A DNA stretch of 64,000 bases from CAWJFP01 sp963842155 (GTDB lineage Bacteria; Pseudomonadota; Alphaproteobacteria; JACZXZ01), in contig CAWJFP010000034.1 in NCBI GenBank assembly GCA_963842155.1, positions 115,700-179,699 on the forward strand, in the 5' to 3' direction. The notes beneath the pieces were generated by a model. The model had not been told where the DNA came from, did not search any database, and was given only the letters and a program-made list of their open reading frames with translations. Shown piece after piece: positions 8,259-17,952 of this stretch (position 1 is its first letter; each line of letters starts with the position of its first letter). The translations under genes and the position numbers were made by a program.

Positions 8259-8350
8259 TGGGTGTTCGACTTCGTCGCATCATCCGCGAGAGCGATATCC
8301 GCTCACGCGGAATTGCTCTAGCAGATTTTGCCCTCGGCCGCTCAAACGCC

Positions 8351-8376
8351 TGCGGGCCACCGGCCCGCATTTTTTT
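8351..8376 (+). terminator. Rho-independent terminator
   Basis: Perfect 8-bp stem TGCGGGCC/GGCCCGCA with a 3-base loop followed by seven T. It is oriented on the + strand, downstream of the anti-sigma-like gene and the repeat. Confidence 0.75.
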
Positions 8377-8389
8377 CGCGAGACAAGTG

Positions 8390-8413
8390 GAGGCACCGCA
8401 TACGCGGTGCCTC
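8390..8413. other. Perfect 10-bp hairpin
   Basis: GAGGCACCGC and GCGGTGCCTC flank a 4-base loop (8400-8403). It lies between the + strand terminator and the end of pgi, and has only a short T-run (GGGCTTT) on the + side. It may act as a second terminator stem or be the 3' part of a small transcript. Confidence 0.4.
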
Positions 8414-8447
8414 GGGCTTTCGCGTTTCCGCTTGACGCGAGAACGCT

Positions 8448-10181
8448 CTAGCGTCCGGCGCGCCGCAGCGCCTCCAGCAGTTCGCCCGCCAGGCGCTCGA
8501 GCGCGGCCGCGATGGGGTTCGCGAGCGTGATCCGCACGACCTTGCGGCCGCGCTGGCGAAGCGCGCGGAAATCCCCCAGCGCCTGTGCCTGCACCAGCTT
8601 GCCGAAGCTGTAGCCCGCCTCGGGGATGGGCAGCGCGTCGTCAGGATCGTCGACCAGCTGGAGAAACAGGCCGCCCTCGAGCCCCCCCTTATGGAGCTGA
8701 CCCGTCGAATGAAGGAAACGCGGGCCGTAGCCGAGGGTCGTCGCGAGCTTGAGGCGGTCGCGCAACGCCAGACGCAAATGCTGCAGGGCCGCCGTGGTCT
8801 CCTCCGATTCCGCGAGGAAGGCCTGGATCGCGACATAGCCGCCGGACCGCGCCTCGGCGAGCCATGAGGCGAGCCTCTCGCGCGGCTCCGCGTCCTCGCG
8901 CGCCGGCGAAGCGGCAGCCGCGCCTTTGTCTTGGTTCCGGGCACTTCCGTCCATGATCTCATGGGCGAGCTTCTTGGCAAGCTCGACGTCGGGCTGATTG
9001 AAGGGATGCACGCCGATGACCGCGCAGGCGGCGGCGACGGCGACCTCCCAGCGGAACATCTCCGGCGCGATTTCGGTCGCCTGGTCGAAATGGAAGCGCA
9101 GCAGCGGATGTCCCGCGGCGACGAGCGCCGCTGTCGCCTCCTCGCTCTCGCTCGTCCGGTCGCCCTCGAGGGTGAATGCGACGAAAAGGCGGTCTGCGCC
9201 GTAGGCCTCGGGCGGGCCCAGCAGCTCGCGCGCTACGGGCAAGATGCCCTTGCCCGATTTCCCAGTGCTTTCCGCCACGAGCTGCTCGAGCCAGTCGGCG
9301 AAGGGCGCCGTGCGCGCGGAGGCGAGAAAGGTGAGCTTGTCGCGCCCGGCGAGCGCCGCCTCGCCCAAGATGGCGCCGAGCCGGAGCCCTGGATTGGCCG
9401 CGCTCGGCACCTCCGCGCCGCAATCCGCCGCCATCGCGGCCGCCTGGCGCAGCAGCGCCTCGATATCGGCGCCGATCAGCGCAGCCGCCAGGAGGCCGAA
9501 ATCCGACAGCGCCGAGAAGCGTCCGCCCAGGTTCGGCATCGCCAGGAAGACCCCGCGGAACTGGCGCTCGCGTCCCAGATGCTCGAGCGGCGTGCCGGGA
9601 TCGGTGACGGCGGCGAAGTGGCGCCCCGGATGCGGCGTCGCGCCGACCACGCGGTCCCAGAAGAAATTGAAATGCGACAGCGGCTCGAGGGTCGTGCCGG
9701 ATTTGCTCGCGACGACGAACAGGCTGCGCGCGAGATCGATACGCGCGGCCACCGCCTCCACCGTCGCGGGATGGGTGCTGTCGAGCACGACCAACTCGGG
9801 ATAGCCGGCGGCGACGCCCAGGAGCCTGTCGAAGACCGCGGGCGCCAGGCTCGAGCCGCCCATGCCCATCCAGACCACATGCCTGATCCCGTCGCGGCGC
9901 ACCTCCGCGGCGAAGGCGGCAAGCGCGGCCGTGCGGGCCTGCATCGTCACGGGCAGGTCGAGCCAGTCCAGCCGGTCCTCGATTTCGGGCAACGGCTCGG
10001 CGGACCAGAGAGTGGGGTCCTTGCACCAGAGCCGCGCGCCGAAAGAGGCGTCGTCCCAAGCCGCGAGCCGCGCCTCGACACGCGTCCACAGATCGCCGGA
10101 AGCGAGCTCGCCCTCGCCCGCCGATGGCCTGCGCGAGACCTTTCCGGCAGGGGGTCGCGCCTTGGTTTTAGCCTTGCTCAT
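8448..10181 (-). CDS. pgi: Glucose-6-phosphate isomerase, Tal-Pgi type, without the transaldolase half
   Basis: A 577-residue protein matching the isomerase half of bifunctional transaldolase/phosphoglucose isomerase enzymes. SIS-domain phosphosugar motifs are clear: GMGGSSLAPAVFDRLLG (about residue 108) and the SKSGTTLEPLSHFNFF region (about 157). It would interconvert glucose-6-P and fructose-6-P in the cytoplasm. No transaldolase domain precedes it; instead about 25 Lys/Pro/Ala-rich residues do (MSKAKTKARPPAGK). The ATG at 10181 has AGGTGG seven bases upstream. In the family the two activities are often fused, so transaldolase should be encoded elsewhere. Confidence 0.85.
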   Translation of the reverse strand: MSKAKTKARPPAGKVSRRPSAGEGELASGDLWTRVEARLAAWDDASFGARLWCKDPTLWSAEPLPEIEDRLDWLDLPVTMQARTAALAAFAAEVRRDGIRHVVWMGMGGSSLAPAVFDRLLGVAAGYPELVVLDSTHPATVEAVAARIDLARSLFVVASKSGTTLEPLSHFNFFWDRVVGATPHPGRHFAAVTDPGTPLEHLGRERQFRGVFLAMPNLGGRFSALSDFGLLAAALIGADIEALLRQAAAMAADCGAEVPSAANPGLRLGAILGEAALAGRDKLTFLASARTAPFADWLEQLVAESTGKSGKGILPVARELLGPPEAYGADRLFVAFTLEGDRTSESEEATAALVAAGHPLLRFHFDQATEIAPEMFRWEVAVAAACAVIGVHPFNQPDVELAKKLAHEIMDGSARNQDKGAAAASPAREDAEPRERLASWLAEARSGGYVAIQAFLAESEETTAALQHLRLALRDRLKLATTLGYGPRFLHSTGQLHKGGLEGGLFLQLVDDPDDALPIPEAGYSFGKLVQAQALGDFRALRQRGRKVVRITLANPIAAALERLAGELLEALRRAGR

Positions 10182-10327
10182 CGTCGGTCCACCTTTCCAT
10201 CGGCTCCCTAGCCTAGCCTTGGCCGGCGCGGCAGTCTCGTCCATTCAGCCGGGCAAGGAGCAGGTCCTTCGGGCGGCCAAATAATTTCTGCGGGGAGGAA
10301 TAACCCTGGCTGCCGGCGGTCTTTATC

Positions 10328-10423
10328 GATGTGTGGTCGCGCCCCCTCCGCCCCCCATTCCCGGGTGCGGCCACACGACTTGCCCTTTATGCAAACTTGC
10401 CCCGCCTTTGGCGGGGCATTTTT
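10328..10423 (+). ncRNA. Candidate small RNA with a C-rich loop and a terminator
   Basis: Between two minus-strand genes a + strand structure has two stems. Stem 1 (10331-10340 with 10367-10376) pairs GTGTGGTCGC with GCGGCCACAC, with one G-U pair, and closes a 26-base loop that is almost pure C with CCUCC. Stem 2 (10398-10418) is TGCCCCGCC/GGCGGGGCA followed by five T, a rho-independent terminator. No protein gene on the + strand explains that terminator. C-rich loops complementary to Shine-Dalgarno sequences are typical of alphaproteobacterial regulatory RNAs. The promoter and exact 5' end were not recognised. Confidence 0.4.
10398..10423 (+). terminator. Rho-independent terminator of the candidate small RNA
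   Basis: Nine-bp perfect stem, loop TTT, then TTTTT at 10419-10423. No coding sequence reads into it on this strand. Confidence 0.7.
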
Positions 10424-10563
10424 GTGACTGGTCGCCGCCACGCCGGACGATCGACGGCCTGACGACGCATGCCGATGACACAAGAATGCCACGGCAACGC
10501 CGCCGCGCGGAAATCGCTCGAAGCCGCGGCGGCGCCGCCCTCGCTCGCCGAGTGAGTCCCCGC

Positions 10564-10596
10564 AAAAAAAAGAGGCCCGGGGCGGACCCGGGCCTC
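10564..10596 (-). terminator. Rho-independent terminator after the MHS transporter gene
   Basis: Read on the minus strand: GAGGCCCGGG, 5-base loop, CCCGGGCCTC, then a run of eight T (10571 down to 10564). It begins 24 bases after the transporter stop codon and is a textbook terminator. Confidence 0.88.
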
Positions 10597-10619
10597 TTGA
10601 GTGCAAACGCGCTTGTCGC

Positions 10620-11984
10620 TCAGGGCTGATCCGGCACGAGGGGAGGCGCGCCGCCCACCTCCTCCCAGATCTGCACATGGTGGGTTGGCTCGCGCATCCA
10701 GACGAGGCTCACGATCACGCCGATCGCCGCGATCGCGATGGGATAGGCGAGGCCCATATAAATGTTGCCCGTGCCCGCCACCAGGGAGGTGGCGATCAGC
10801 GGCACGAAGCCGCCGAACACGCCGTTGCCGATATGGTAGGGAAGCGAGAGCGAGGTATAGCGGATCTTGGCCGGGAACAGCTCGACCAGGTAGGCCGCGA
10901 TCGGCCCATAGACCAAGGTGACCAGGATCACCATGTAGAACACGAGAATGCCGAGCACGACCGGGTTGCTTGCGTTGTCGTGCATGAGCATGAAGACGGG
11001 CACGAAGGTGACGACCGCGAGGAAAAAGCCCGTGGTCATGATGTTCCGCCGCCCGATCTTGTCGGAGAGCCAGCCGAAGACGATGAAGAAGGGCGCGCCG
11101 CAGCAGAGCGCCACCACGAGAATCCAGTAGGCGGTGACGTAGGGGATCTTCAGCACCGTCAGCATGAAGAAGAGCGCGTAAAATTGCCCCGTGTACCACA
11201 CCACGCCCTCGGGCGCCGTGGCACCGAGGAGAGCGACGATGATGAGCCCCCAATTCCTGCCGCTGGTGAAGCTGTCCTTGAGCGGGGTCGCGGAGGATTT
11301 GCCCTGCTCCTTGAGCCGCGCATAGATCGGCAATTCCGCAAGCTTCATGCGGATATAGACCGAGAGCGCGACGAGCACCGCCGAGAGCAAGAACGGATAA
11401 CGCCAGCCGCTGGAGCGGAAATCGGCGTCGCTCATATTGAGCCGGAAGGCGAGGATGACCAGCAGCGACATGACGATGCCGAGAGTCGCCGTGGCTTGGA
11501 TCCAGCTCGTATAGAGGCCGCGCTTGCCTTCGGGCGCATGCTCGGCGACGTAGGTCGCAGCACCGCCATACTCGCCGCCGAGCGCCAGGCCCTGCAGCAG
11601 GCGCAGCAGCACGAGCAGGATCGGGGCCAGGAGGCCGATCGAGTTGTAGCTCGGCAGGCAGCCGACGAGGAACGTGGCCGTCCCCATCAGGATGAGGGTG
11701 AGGAGGAAGGTGAACTTGCGTCCGATGAGATCGCCCAAGCGGCCGAAGAAGATGGCGCCGAAGGGGCGCACGGCGAAGCCGGTCGCGAAGGTCGCGAGGC
11801 TCACCAGCAGTGATACGGTCGGGCTGCCGGTGGGGAAGAAGAGCGTCGAGAAGAACACGGCCAAGCTGCCGTATAGATAGAAATCGTACCACTCGATCAG
11901 CGTCCCGACCGAGGAGGCGGCGATGATCCATGGAATCGAGAGGCCGCCCTCCGGCGCCCGTGCCTGCGCGCTCGCATATGCCAT
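10620..11984 (-). CDS. MFS transporter, metabolite:H+ symporter (MHS) family
   Basis: A 454-residue, 12-helix carrier. The MHS signature is clear: SVGTLIEWYDFYLYGSLA in helix 1, the RPFGAIFFGRLGDLIGRKF loop between helices 2 and 3, and the LRLLQGLALGGEYGGA region before helix 5. The family imports organic acids, osmolytes or shikimate-like compounds with protons; the substrate here cannot be told. The ATG at 11984 has AGGAGG with a good 8-base spacing, excluding a longer frame upstream. It is a single-gene transcript ending at a strong terminator. A minus-strand promoter may lie at about 12040-12075 (TTGACC with an A/T-rich -10 region), not certain. Confidence 0.9.
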   Translation of the reverse strand: MAYASAQARAPEGGLSIPWIIAASSVGTLIEWYDFYLYGSLAVFFSTLFFPTGSPTVSLLVSLATFATGFAVRPFGAIFFGRLGDLIGRKFTFLLTLILMGTATFLVGCLPSYNSIGLLAPILLVLLRLLQGLALGGEYGGAATYVAEHAPEGKRGLYTSWIQATATLGIVMSLLVILAFRLNMSDADFRSSGWRYPFLLSAVLVALSVYIRMKLAELPIYARLKEQGKSSATPLKDSFTSGRNWGLIIVALLGATAPEGVVWYTGQFYALFFMLTVLKIPYVTAYWILVVALCCGAPFFIVFGWLSDKIGRRNIMTTGFFLAVVTFVPVFMLMHDNASNPVVLGILVFYMVILVTLVYGPIAAYLVELFPAKIRYTSLSLPYHIGNGVFGGFVPLIATSLVAGTGNIYMGLAYPIAIAAIGVIVSLVWMREPTHHVQIWEEVGGAPPLVPDQP

Positions 11985-12483
11985 TGCTGTTTCCTCCTTG
12001 TTCCCCAAACCCGCCATCGGCCTCGGCCGGACGGATGTTTTATGTTTTTTTGACGCACGAATGACGGTCAAGTATCTCAGGCGCCGCAATAAAGTTCAAC
12101 GCAATTTCTGCTTGGCCCGTTGCCTCCCATATCTTGCGGGGCGATTGCAAGATTATCGGAAGTCAAGCCAACTATTGCGTAAGAAATGGGCAAGGTGGCC
12201 TTAAATCGACGGCAGTTTGCAGCAAAGCCCGATTCATGCTACGGCGTCGCAAATCGGGCCCGTCGTCTTGAAGACGCCTGCCGCCCTACGGAACGGCGTC
12301 GCGGGCAGGCGCGATGCAAAGATCGAGCAATGAAAATCGGGTGATTTTCTCCGACTTTACGCGCTAGCGCTCTTTATTGACGTTATCGCTGAAGATCGAC
12401 CATCCCGCCAATCAGGCAAAATCGCGCGTCGACGCGCCGCACGCAGCGGCGAATGCGTCAAATCAACGAGGATAATCAGCTAG
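11985..12483. promoter_or_regulatory. Divergent control region between the MHS transporter and ettA
   Basis: About 500 bases without a gene. On the minus strand a TTGACC near 12070 followed by an A-rich tract (AAAAAAACATAAAA) is a possible transporter promoter. On the + strand TTGACG near 12377 is a weak -35 candidate for ettA, but no matching -10 is obvious. No other structure was recognised. Confidence 0.3.
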
Positions 12484-14166
<1,683 letters not shown>

Positions 14167-14175
14167 AAGGGAGGA

Positions 14176-14802
14176 TCAGCTCTTGGTCTTGAGCTGCGCG
14201 ACCTTGTCGCGCAGCGCCGAGGTGAGGGTGGCGATGCCGCCGCCGTTGGCCTGCAGCACCGAGGCGAACTCCGAGCGCTGGGTGATCACCAGGCTCACCC
14301 CCTCGACGATCACGTCGACGATCTTGTAGCCGCCCTGCTCCTTCCGCACGCGCCACTCGACGCGCGCAGGGTCCTCGCCCGCGTTGCCGATGTCGCTGGT
14401 GACGAGGGCACCCTGGTCCCCGTCCGGCGCCGCTCCCTTCACCTTGAAGACCTCGCCCGCATAGCTGTTGAAGCGGATGGCGTAGGTCTCCACGACGAAG
14501 TCCTTGAAGACGGCGAGATAGGCCTCGCGCTCTTGCGGAGTCGCGGCGGCCCAATAGCGGCCGAGGACGAAGCGGCCGATCGCCTGGACGTCGAAGCCCT
14601 CGAGGAAGACGGCCCCCAGCGCCTGGACGCGGCCGTCCTTGCTGAGCGACTTGTCCTTGAGGATCTTGATCGTGCGGTCGGCCAGCGCCGTCACGAATTC
14701 GACGGCCGGCTTGGTCACGTCGTCGGCGGAGCCGAAACTTGGGACGAGGGTGGCGCCGGCGGCGGCTGCCGCGGACGCCAACAATGTGCGACGGGTCAAC
14801 AT
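14176..14802 (-). CDS. mlaC: Phospholipid-binding periplasmic protein MlaC (Ttg2D family)
   Basis: A 208-residue protein of the MlaC/Ttg2D family. It begins with a signal peptide carrying twin arginines (MLTRRTLLASAAAAAGATL), possibly Tat-dependent. The mature part has the expected core: TKPAVEFVTALADRTIKIL, GRFVLGRYWAAATPQ, FKDFVVETYAIRFNSYAGE and a C-terminal VIVEGVSLVITQRSEFASVL. MlaC shuttles phospholipid between the outer-membrane MlaA and an inner-membrane MlaFEDB transporter. It follows mlaA by 15 bases on the same strand, so they form a two-gene operon. The MlaFED genes are not in this window. Confidence 0.9.
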   Translation of the reverse strand: MLTRRTLLASAAAAAGATLVPSFGSADDVTKPAVEFVTALADRTIKILKDKSLSKDGRVQALGAVFLEGFDVQAIGRFVLGRYWAAATPQEREAYLAVFKDFVVETYAIRFNSYAGEVFKVKGAAPDGDQGALVTSDIGNAGEDPARVEWRVRKEQGGYKIVDVIVEGVSLVITQRSEFASVLQANGGGIATLTSALRDKVAQLKTKS

Positions 14803-14817
14803 GGTTCGGGGGTTCGT

Positions 14818-15684
14818 CTACTGGGATGACAAAGCGGGACGCATGGGGGCGGTCGGTCTGGCGGGGGCGGTGGCCACCGACTTGACGGGCGGAGTGTCTT
14901 CCTCGGAGATCGACGGCGCCGGGATGTTGGCGCCGCCCTTGCCGCCGCGGATCACGTCCGCCCGGTGCTGCCGGTAGAGGCTGCGCAGCGCGGCGTAGAA
15001 ATCGATCGAGGTGCGTTGCAGCTCGTCGAGCGGCTCGACCAAGGGCTCGCGCTTGTCGATCCCCTCGATCACGGCGCGGATCACGTCGCCATACCAGGGG
15101 ATATAGTAGCCGAGCGGATCGAGGAAGGAATCGACGACGAGGCCGGTGGTGTCGCGCGGGTTCGACGGCCCGAAGAGCGGCAGCACGAGGTAAGGACCCT
15201 CGCCGACGCCCCATTTGGCAAGCGTCACGCCGAAGTCCGTGTCATGAGCCTTGACGTGCGCCACCTGGTCGGCGGCGTCGAAGAAGCCGCCGAAGCCGAC
15301 CGTGAGATTGAACACGGTGCGGAAAGCGGTATCGACGGCGAACCAGATGTCGCCCTGCAGCAGTTCGTTCGCGAAGAGCGCCGGCGAGCGCAAGGTGTCG
15401 AGGATGTTGTGCACGCCCGAGCGAATCGGCGGGGGCACCACATAGCGATAGGCCAGTGCCGCGGGCTTGATGAGATTGCGGTCCACGAAGAGGTTGAACG
15501 AGAAAGTCTCGCGATTGAGCGGCTCGAGCGGGTCGTTTGCTTCCTCGAAGGCCGCGCGGCCCTCCGGATCCGTCGGCGGCGTAGCGCAAGACGCGATCGT
15601 GAAGCAGACACCGAGCGCCAATACCGATCGTAAGATGATGTCGCCGAAGCGGCCGCCAGGACTGAAACGCGCTATTTCCGGCAT
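14818..15684 (-). CDS. mlaA: Outer-membrane lipid asymmetry lipoprotein MlaA (VacJ)
   Basis: A 288-residue lipoprotein. The signal ends in a lipobox (ALGVCFTIASC, lipidated Cys about residue 33). The VacJ domain follows: FEEANDPLEPLNRETFSFN, DRNLIKPAALAYRYVVP, and the TVGFGGFFDAADQ and FGVTLAKWGVGEGPYLVLP blocks. A Pro/Ala-rich tail of about 40 residues ends the protein. MlaA removes phospholipid from the outer leaflet of the outer membrane and passes it to MlaC, whose gene is next. The ATG at 15684 is preferred because it places the signal peptide normally; the open frame continues upstream without matching the family. Confidence 0.9.
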   Translation of the reverse strand: MPEIARFSPGGRFGDIILRSVLALGVCFTIASCATPPTDPEGRAAFEEANDPLEPLNRETFSFNLFVDRNLIKPAALAYRYVVPPPIRSGVHNILDTLRSPALFANELLQGDIWFAVDTAFRTVFNLTVGFGGFFDAADQVAHVKAHDTDFGVTLAKWGVGEGPYLVLPLFGPSNPRDTTGLVVDSFLDPLGYYIPWYGDVIRAVIEGIDKREPLVEPLDELQRTSIDFYAALRSLYRQHRADVIRGGKGGANIPAPSISEEDTPPVKSVATAPARPTAPMRPALSSQ

Positions 15685-15861
15685 TCTTCTGTACCGCTCC
15701 GTACGTGGCGCGCCAGGAACTGGAACGCCTACCATTTCCGGCCAAGCGAGCCGGCGTTTCCTCGAATCCCGTCGAACGACATGCGAGGGTAACGCCATGA
15801 TTTCGGTGGGCACCCCCGTGCCCCGTACGTCCATGGAGACGCACGGCAGACAGGGACTCAC

Positions 15862-16040
15862 CTAACATATGCAAGGTTAAAAAACCAGATAACAAAGCCC
15901 TCTAAAGTCCGCGAAGCCGCAGGATTGTTGCGGAAATGTCGCGGTCTATGCCGCCATTTTTTCTTGCATTCATAAAGATATGTTTATATGCTTATCAAGA
16001 TTTCGACGCCTTCGATTTTCGGGCAGATGAGGGTCGAAGC
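15862..16040 (+). promoter_or_regulatory. AT-rich control region upstream of the ArsR/methyltransferase-metF-metH operon
   Basis: Unusually A/T-rich for this genome. It contains a partly symmetrical tract at 15971-16000 (CATAAAGATATG, TTTATATG, then CTTATCAAGAT) and a second A-rich stretch at 15863-15895. ArsR-family regulators bind short AT-rich imperfect dyads, so this is a plausible operator for the product of the first gene. No SAM or SAH riboswitch was recognised. The assignment is inferred from position and composition. Confidence 0.4.
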
Positions 16041-16995
16041 ATGGAGCAACTGTTGGCTGGACTGCGCGCGGCGGCGGAGCCCACGAGGCTGCGTCTCCTC
16101 GCGCTCTGCGCTCAGGGCGAGTTGACCGTCGGCGAGTTCACCCAAATCCTCGGCCAGAGTTCAGCCGCGCGTCTCGCGCCATCTCAAGCTGCTTTGCGAA
16201 GCCGGACTGCTCGAACGCTTCCGCGAGGGCACCCACGCCTTCTATCTCGTCGCCAAGGAAGGCCCCTGCGCGCCGCTGGCGAAGCTGATCGTCGACCTGC
16301 AGCCGGCGGACGATCCCACGGTGGCGCTCGACCTCGAGCGGCTTGCGACGATCAAGCAGGCGCGCGCCGAGCTGGCGGCCAAATATTTCCGCGAGAATGC
16401 GCCGCGTTGGGACCAGATGCGCTCGCTCTATATCGATGAAGGCCAGGTCGAGCATGCGCTGCTCGAGGCCTTGCCGCAGGGTGCGATGGAGGAGTTGATC
16501 GACGTCGGCACCGGCACGGGACGCATCCTCGAGCTGCTCGCGCCGCGGGTGAAGCGGGCGGTCGGCGTCGATCTCTCGCGCGAGATGCTCGCCGTGGCGC
16601 GGGCCAATCTCGAGAAAGCGGGCTTGCGCAACGTCGCCGTCCGCCATGGCGACATGTATCAGCTGCCCTGGCCGTCCGCCTCCTTCGACCTCGCCACCAT
16701 CCACCAGGTGCTGCATTTCGCCGACGACCCCGAGGGCGCCATCGCCGAGGTGGCGCGCGTGCTCCGCCCGGGCGGCCGGCTTGTCATCGTCGATTTCGCC
16801 CCCCACGAGCTCGAATTCCTGCGCGCCGAGCATGCTCATCGCCGCCTCGGCTTCCAGAATGCCGAGATCGAGCAATGGTGCGCCGCCGCCGGGCTGAGGC
16901 TCGAGGGCCGCAAGGACCTGCCGGGCGATCCGCTCACCGTCTCGATCTGGTCGGCGACCGCGCCCGCTGCCCCGGTCGCCCGGGTTGCCGCTTAG
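16041..16995 (+). pseudogene. ArsR-family regulator fused to a SAM-dependent methyltransferase, frameshifted
   Basis: The N-terminus (MEQLLAGLRAAAEPTRLRLL, GELTVGEFTQILGQS) is an ArsR winged-helix domain. After codon 40 the reading continues in another frame as QPRVSRHLKLLCEAGLLERFREG, and then as a class I methyltransferase (DVGTGTGRILELLAP, VGVDLSREML, IHQVLHFADDPEGAIAEVARVLRPGG). One extra T at 16160-16161 (AGTTCAG for AGTCAG) explains the break; removing it gives an intact 317-residue protein. Such ArsR-methyltransferase genes commonly precede metF-metH and are thought to sense methionine-cycle metabolites. Start: ATG 16041 with GAGGG upstream. It may be a sequencing error rather than a dead gene. 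Confidence 0.85.
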
Positions 16996-17004
16996 ACGCA
17001 TCCG

Positions 17005-17952
17005 ATGACGCTCACGCCATCGCTTGCCCGGCGCGTCGCGCGCCTGCCCTTCTCCGGACCGCTCGCCCGCGGCGCCATCCAGGTTTCGTTCGAGTTCTTC
17101 CCGCCCAAGAACGTCGAGATGGAGGCGCAGCTCTGGTCCGCCGTCGAGCGCCTCGAAGCCCTGGCGCCGCGCTTCGTCTCCGTGACCTACGGCGCGGGCG
17201 GCTCGACGCGCGAGCGCACCCATGCCGTCGTCCGCCGCATCCGCGACCAGACCTCGCTCGAGCCCGCCGCGCATCTGACTTGCGTGGGCGCGACCTGCGC
17301 CGAGGTGGACGCGGTCGCGCGCGCCTATTGGGAGGCGGGCATCCGCCATATCGTGGCGCTGCGCGGCGATCCTCCGGCAGAAGATGGGCGCTACTGCCCC
17401 CATCCGGGCGGCTACGCCTTCGCCGCCGATCTCGTAGCCGGCCTCAAGCGCGTGGGCGATTTCGAGATCTCGGTCGCCGCTTTTCCCGAGACCCATCCCG
17501 AGGCGGCGAGCGCCGCCGCCGACCTCGACAATCTCAAGCGCAAGATCGACGCCGGCGCCTCGCGGGCGATCACGCAATTCTTCTTCGATACCGATCTCTA
17601 TCTGCGCTTCCTCGAGCGGGCGCGGCGCGCCGGCATCGCCGTGCCGATCGTCCCCGGCATTCTGCCCGTGACCAGCTTCGCGCGCGTCGCGCGCTTCGCC
17701 GCCGTCTGCGGCGCCAGCGTCCCGCCGTGGCTCGCCGGCCTTTTCGAGGGGCTCGACGGAGACCCGGGCACGCGCCAGCTGGTGGCCGCGACGGTCGCCG
17801 CCGAGCAATGCCGCGACCTCCATGCCAACGGCATCGACGAGTTCCATTTCTATACCTTGAACCGCGCCGATCTCGCCTATGCCATCTGCCATATACTCGG
17901 ACTGCGCGCGCGCGCCGCGGGCGAACCCCTGGCCGCGGCGAGCCGCGCATGA
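17005..17952 (+). CDS. metF: 5,10-methylenetetrahydrofolate reductase
   Basis: Reduces 5,10-methylene-THF to 5-methyl-THF, the methyl donor for MetH. The 315-residue protein shows the MetF barrel: VSFEFFPPKN near the N-terminus with the catalytic Glu, FVSVTYGAGGSTRERT, HLTCVGAT, IRHIVALRGDPP, AAFPETHPEA, ITQFFFDTDLYLRF, and IDEFHFYTLNRADL at the C-terminus. It starts 9 bases after the ArsR/methyltransferase gene, and its TGA overlaps the ATG of metH (ATGA at 17949), indicating tight coupling in one operon. Confidence 0.95.
   Translation: MTLTPSLARRVARLPFSGPLARGAIQVSFEFFPPKNVEMEAQLWSAVERLEALAPRFVSVTYGAGGSTRERTHAVVRRIRDQTSLEPAAHLTCVGATCAEVDAVARAYWEAGIRHIVALRGDPPAEDGRYCPHPGGYAFAADLVAGLKRVGDFEISVAAFPETHPEAASAAADLDNLKRKIDAGASRAITQFFFDTDLYLRFLERARRAGIAVPIVPGILPVTSFARVARFAAVCGASVPPWLAGLFEGLDGDPGTRQLVAATVAAEQCRDLHANGIDEFHFYTLNRADLAYAICHILGLRARAAGEPLAAASRA

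Noticed and set aside
15685..16040. SAM or SAH riboswitch ahead of the metF-metH operon
   Set aside because: No recognisable riboswitch core or pseudoknot pairing was seen; the region looks like an AT-rich protein-binding site.
16875..17948. Upstream extension of the metH reading frame
   Set aside because: The frame stays open through metF, but homology to methionine synthase begins at the ATG at 17949, which overlaps the metF stop codon.
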